Assembly (NCBI GenBank): GCA_021229015.1
Contig: CM037795.1
Location: 19,582,544-19,646,543 of the forward strand
Source: Solen grandis
Taxonomy: Eukaryota; Mollusca; Bivalvia; Adapedonta; Solenidae
Length of the DNA: 64,000 nt
Direction: 5' to 3'
The notes under the pieces are model-generated. The model made no database searches. It saw nothing but the letters and a program-made list of their open reading frames with translations, and was not told the DNA's origin. Position 1 is the first letter of the stretch. Each line of letters opens with the position of its first letter. The position numbers were made by a program, and so were the translations under genes. Of the stretch, positions 60,163 to 64,000 are shown one piece after another.

Positions 60163-61304
60163 CAAGAGGGCCATGATGGCCCTGAATCGCTCACCTGAGT
60201 ACCATTGCTTCAACTGATGTCAAGGTTTTTAAACAGACAAGGATTCTGATATAACTTAATCTAAAACATTTTACCCCTGACAATACTACACACCAAATAT
60301 CTAAGCAATGGGCCATATGGTTTCAGAGAAGACTTGGGCGCAGGGTCATTTATCACCGTAGGGCCAAGACTTTGAAAATCTTTGTAATGAACCATTAGAT
60401 GCTACTACATACCAAAAATCTTAGCTCTAGGCCTTATTGATTCATAGAAGAAGATTTTTTTAAGATTTTCCTATTTAACTCTATGTAAAACAAGTGACCC
60501 CTGGTGTGGGGTCATTTATCACCATTGGGCTATGATTTGTACAATCTTGGTAGTGGCCCATAAGATGATGCTACATACCAAATATCTAAGCTCTAGGCCT
60601 TATGGATTCATAGAAGAAGATTTTTTAAGATTTTCCTATATAACTCTGTGTAAAACAAGTGACCCCTGGTGTGGGGTCATTTATCACCATAGGGCTATGA
60701 TTTGTACAATCTTGGTAGTGGCCCATAAGATGATGCTTCATACCAAATATCTAAGCTCTAGGCCTTATGGATTCATGGAAGAAGATTTTTTAAGATTTTC
60801 CAATATAACTCTATGTAAAACAAGTGACCCCTGGTGCGGGGTCATTTATCACCATAGGGATATGTTTTGTACAATCTTGGTAGTTGCCCATAAGATGATG
60901 CTACATACCAAAAATCAAAAGGCTAGGCCCCCCAGGGTCATAATTTGTACAATCCTGGTAGAGAGTCATAAGATCATGCTACATACCAAAAATCAAAAGG
61001 CTAGGCCTTGTGGTTTCAGAGAAGAAGATTTTTTAAATTTTCATTTTTAAAATCTATTTTTAGCTCCTGTGACCTAATTATGCGATGGACCAGAACCATT
61101 TATACAACTTTAGTAGAGCTTCATCCAAGGAACATTCCTGCAAAATATATTTCAAATTGGCCAAGCCGTTTAGGAGGAGATGTTGTTTGAAGCAATTGTT
61201 GACGCTGGACGCACGCACGCACCCACGCACGCACGGACGCCGGACGCCGGATAAAAGGCGATCAGAAAAGCTCACCTTGAGCACGTTGTGCTCATGTGAG
61301 CTAA
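60163..61304 (+). mobile_element. Helentron-like tandem-repeat element, family C, copy C2 (mosaic)
   Basis: The left 400 bp is almost identical to copy C1 at 25053. After about three C1-type units, the sequence switches near 60907-60940 to a C3-type unit (agagtcataagatcatgctac...aaaaatcaaaaggctaggccttgtggtttc), then returns to the C1-type 3' block, ACGC microsatellite (61204-61250) and terminal hairpin ending about 61304. The open frame of 172 residues is a by-product of the 165-bp unit. Confidence 0.8.
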
Positions 61305-62214
61305 AAAAAGAAAACAAAAAGAAAACAAAATTTTAAAAAAGTTTTATAAATCTTTGTCCAGTGGTTTCATGAGATGTCATTTGAAGCAAGTTGTAGTTGA
61401 TGCACAACTTGATAATTCTGTAAGCAAGATGAATGGTGATCACAAAACTGAATTCTGCGCATGTTCTGCTGAAGGAAAGCAAAGAGCTGCAACGATGATG
61501 CTGATGAAGACAAATCAATAAATGCATGAACATGCAGTCATACTGCCTGTCGATCCCCCGGGGTCACATGACAAGCGTAAGACAAAGTTACCTCATGGCC
61601 TCCAACCATGTGACAGGTGTCAGCCGTCTGGTCTGTACAGACCATGTACATGTATCAACAGTTACCACATGGTGACTAAGAGGGACCCTGACTCAAGTAC
61701 AGATGTCTTACCATGAAGACACATTAACTTACCATTTATTGATGAACTTCCTTCCTTGAAACGATAAAAAAATACTGTCACGCATCATATCATTTGTGGG
61801 CACTTGCGACTGCTTTTTCGACCAGTGCAGACCAAGATCAGTCTGCACATCCATGCAGTCCAATCATGTTCTAGACTGTTCAGTATTCAGACACTAATTA
61901 ATTTTCAACAAGCACCCCCATTGACAATTAATGGCACAGTCCAAAATGATGACAGGACAAGTCCAATTAAGAAATTTAGCATAGTTGAGTCGTAACTGAA
62001 GGTGATTTAAAGCTCCATCATAGCATCTTGACTCAATAACTTGATACTGTTGTTGCTATGTAAATAAGATTCCGTTGCGTCTACAGTAATAAATCCCTAG
62101 CTTCAACAACGGTCAGTAATATCATTATGTTGTGCAAAATCAGACAGAAATTGTTGAAATGAGTGAATTTTGTGGTTGTACTAGAGTAAACTGTTACAAC
62201 AGTATTTCAGTATA
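61305..62214. other. Intergenic sequence, no gene recognised
   Basis: 61540-61710 is richer in GC than its surroundings, with short palindromes (tctgtacaga, catgtacatg). A short + strand frame there has no splice or homology support. Confidence 0.35.
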
Positions 62215-62385
62215 GCCACCTAATTATAGATGGAGAAAGTCACAGAAGGCACAGACAAACTTTGATAGAACCACAGACCTTCCACAAGCTAGCCAAAAGG
62301 CTTTCTGACACATGTAAGTTTTGAGTGATCTGACTGGGATTCAAACACACTGCAGTGAGAGGCTGAGTATGTTAAGTTAGGGAAT
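62215..62385 (-). mobile_element. SINE fragment (second family)
   Basis: 'gagaaagtcacagaaggcacag', 'agccaaaaggctttctgacacatg' and 'gggattcaaacacactgcagtgagaggctgag' are diverged versions of the 12985-13176 copy. Confidence 0.5.
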
Positions 62386-63610
62386 TAACCCAAGTGGCCA
62401 CAAAGGCCCCAACTTGAAATTGAATCAGGACAAATGGATGGAAATTGAGCTGCTGACAAACCAACAAAATGATTTCTATACATATGCTAAACTGAGAGCA
62501 GTTAAATACAAAATACTTGCTGACTTTCTTTGCATTGATTTTATACAAACAATGACCTCTGGGTAACAACTACCTGCCCACAGAGACCATGAATATATAG
62601 ATGATACACAGGTCAGCAAGTTAATTAGTCTGACCTTCATTCACAATTAGCATATACATGTACATGTATTCAGACACCTCTAATTGTCAGTCTGTCAATC
62701 ATGTCTGGCGAAATTTCCTTCAGGCTGGTAAAACGTCTAGCTACATTTAAGTATTTTTATCTGAAAGGAAACAAAAGTTCTTGAGAAATCTAGTGCAAGA
62801 ATCTGGAGTTATTTATGAAAGCTGGACAGTCTTAGCAAATATCAATGCGAAATTTACAACTTTTTGAATTTCAATTTAAGGAACATTAAATCAAGGGCCT
62901 GGTGCATAACATCTGTAACTGCTTCTTTAATGAAAAGAATAAGTTTTGCCATGTACCTGTAAAATCTGACATTTATTTATAAGCAAACAGAGGAGACCCT
63001 GATCAGTCTAGACCTTTCCAGAAGCAGTCTGATCTAGGTCTGCTCTGTTTGCCAAGAAGATCAAAACATGCATTTACTAAATAATCCATGATCACTTGAT
63101 GGACCATGATCACAAGTTAATGATGGATGGATTACCTTAAACTAACAGCAGGATGATCCAGCTACTTTCAGTTATCAATCTAAATTTACACTTTATGGAA
63201 AGCTGCTCTAGAATCAAGTCTTCTGAGCTATTTTAGCATTAATTTTTCCAAATCTTTAAGGGTTGCATATTTAAAGAAGAAAGTCACAGATAACATGCAT
63301 GACCCACCCACGTGCTACATGTGCATGTACGTGTCTGTGTAATCAATAAGCTACGCAAATCAATAAAGACACATGTTCTAATCATCAGTAAGCATGATGC
63401 CACACCGGCCGCCCCTGCATTGAGTGAGGTGTAATCTTGGAGCAGATTACTTAGAGATCCGACAATGCAGTCACACCATATGGAGGCAATAATGAGAAAT
63501 AACATACTTTATAAACTTGGATCCAGGAAATTGATTTCCATGTGCATTTGATTTCTTTGTTGGGACTGTGTCTATTAAGACTGACAATTAAATGCTCCCT
63601 GTCAGACTGA
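62386..63610. other. Intergenic sequence with a family B fragment
   Basis: 62983-63060 (aagcaaacagaggagaccctgatcag...gctctgtttgcc) belongs to family B. No coding exon is supported. Confidence 0.4.
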
Positions 63611-63614
63611 AGTC

Positions 63615-63730
63615 AGAAGGGTGCCAAGGTCCAGAGGTGACTGACCGTGGTCAGAAGGTTGCAGGTTCGATCCATGTTAGAAACTATTCCATAAACAAAG
63701 TACTGGTCCAACACAGGAATGAACAAGAGA
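63615..63730 (+). mobile_element. tRNA-derived SINE fragment (third family), + orientation
   Basis: B box GGTTCGATCC near 63664-63673, then 'gtactggtccaacacaggaa', matching in inverse the copy at 41670-41818. Confidence 0.5.
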
Positions 63731-64000
63731 GATTAGGATATAAGTTCCAAGAATTTGTTTCCAAATGTAATTTAAAACTTTAGATAGACCTATAGGTCTG
63801 CTACATGGTGTAAAACCCCTGTTGTTAAGAAAGACTAAATTTTCTGCATCAACCTAAAAAACCCAGTAGGATTCAGCACTACCACTGAATAGTCTGATCC
63901 CATATATTCGTCCAATGAAAGCCAGAAAGGCCCATCAACATATACATGTATATAAAAAGGAGGCTGATAAGCCATTTTGGCTTTCAAAGGACAAATTATA

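Overview
This window is genomic DNA from an animal, most likely a bivalve mollusc. It is visibly AT-rich, carries one intron-split gene of metazoan type, and is packed with repeat families. Several repeats look like the 'pearl'/Helentron-type non-autonomous elements known from bivalves: core tandem units of about 150-170 bp, an ACGG or ACGC microsatellite, and a terminal hairpin. I cannot name the species. A run of 100 Ns (13901-14000) and patches rich in single-base deletions suggest a draft long-read assembly.

The only host gene I can support is at the left edge on the + strand. Four exons (1245-1371, 2274-2408, 3559-3685, 4468-4666) encode the C-terminal half of a katanin p60 AAA ATPase (KATNAL1/KATNA1-like): Walker B, sensor 1, second region of homology, and the Vps4-type C-terminal helices. 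The N-terminal MIT and Walker A part lies upstream of the window. The introns hold a small Helentron-like element (205-621), a SINE (about 2783-3071) and two copies of a MITE.

Downstream, 5062-5703 is another tandem-repeat element and 6102-6222 is a large hairpin. From 10807 down to 7104 on the - strand lies a decayed L1/Tx1-like non-LTR retrotransposon with an APE endonuclease and a reverse transcriptase, broken by two frameshifts and two in-frame stops. Near 13.3-13.8 kb (-) is a frameshifted fragment of a retroelement-like polyprotein C-terminus, beside the N gap.

From 14 to 64 kb I see no convincing host gene. The recognisable content is: (i) nine copies of one 240-bp MITE with CCCTTTCCCTCATA-type inverted ends, TTAA/TTAT target duplications and a 67-bp internal palindrome, which looks piggyBac-like; (ii) Helentron-like tandem-repeat elements at 25.05-26.42, 32.3-33.6, 47.9-52.9 (with a second one nested at 49.86-52.61) and 60.16-61.30 kb, plus short ones at 19.6 and 39.3 kb; (iii) several tRNA-derived SINE families, one copy with a perfect 14-bp target duplication and one split by the MITE; (iv) minisatellites of 21, 54 and about 40 bp; (v) a 300-bp element nested in an inverted-repeat element at 46.9-47.4 kb; (vi) T-run/G-run composite tracts.

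I did not find a new multi-gene system. The most informative content is the set of nested insertions, which allow element boundaries and target-site duplications to be read by comparison with uninterrupted relatives in the same window.
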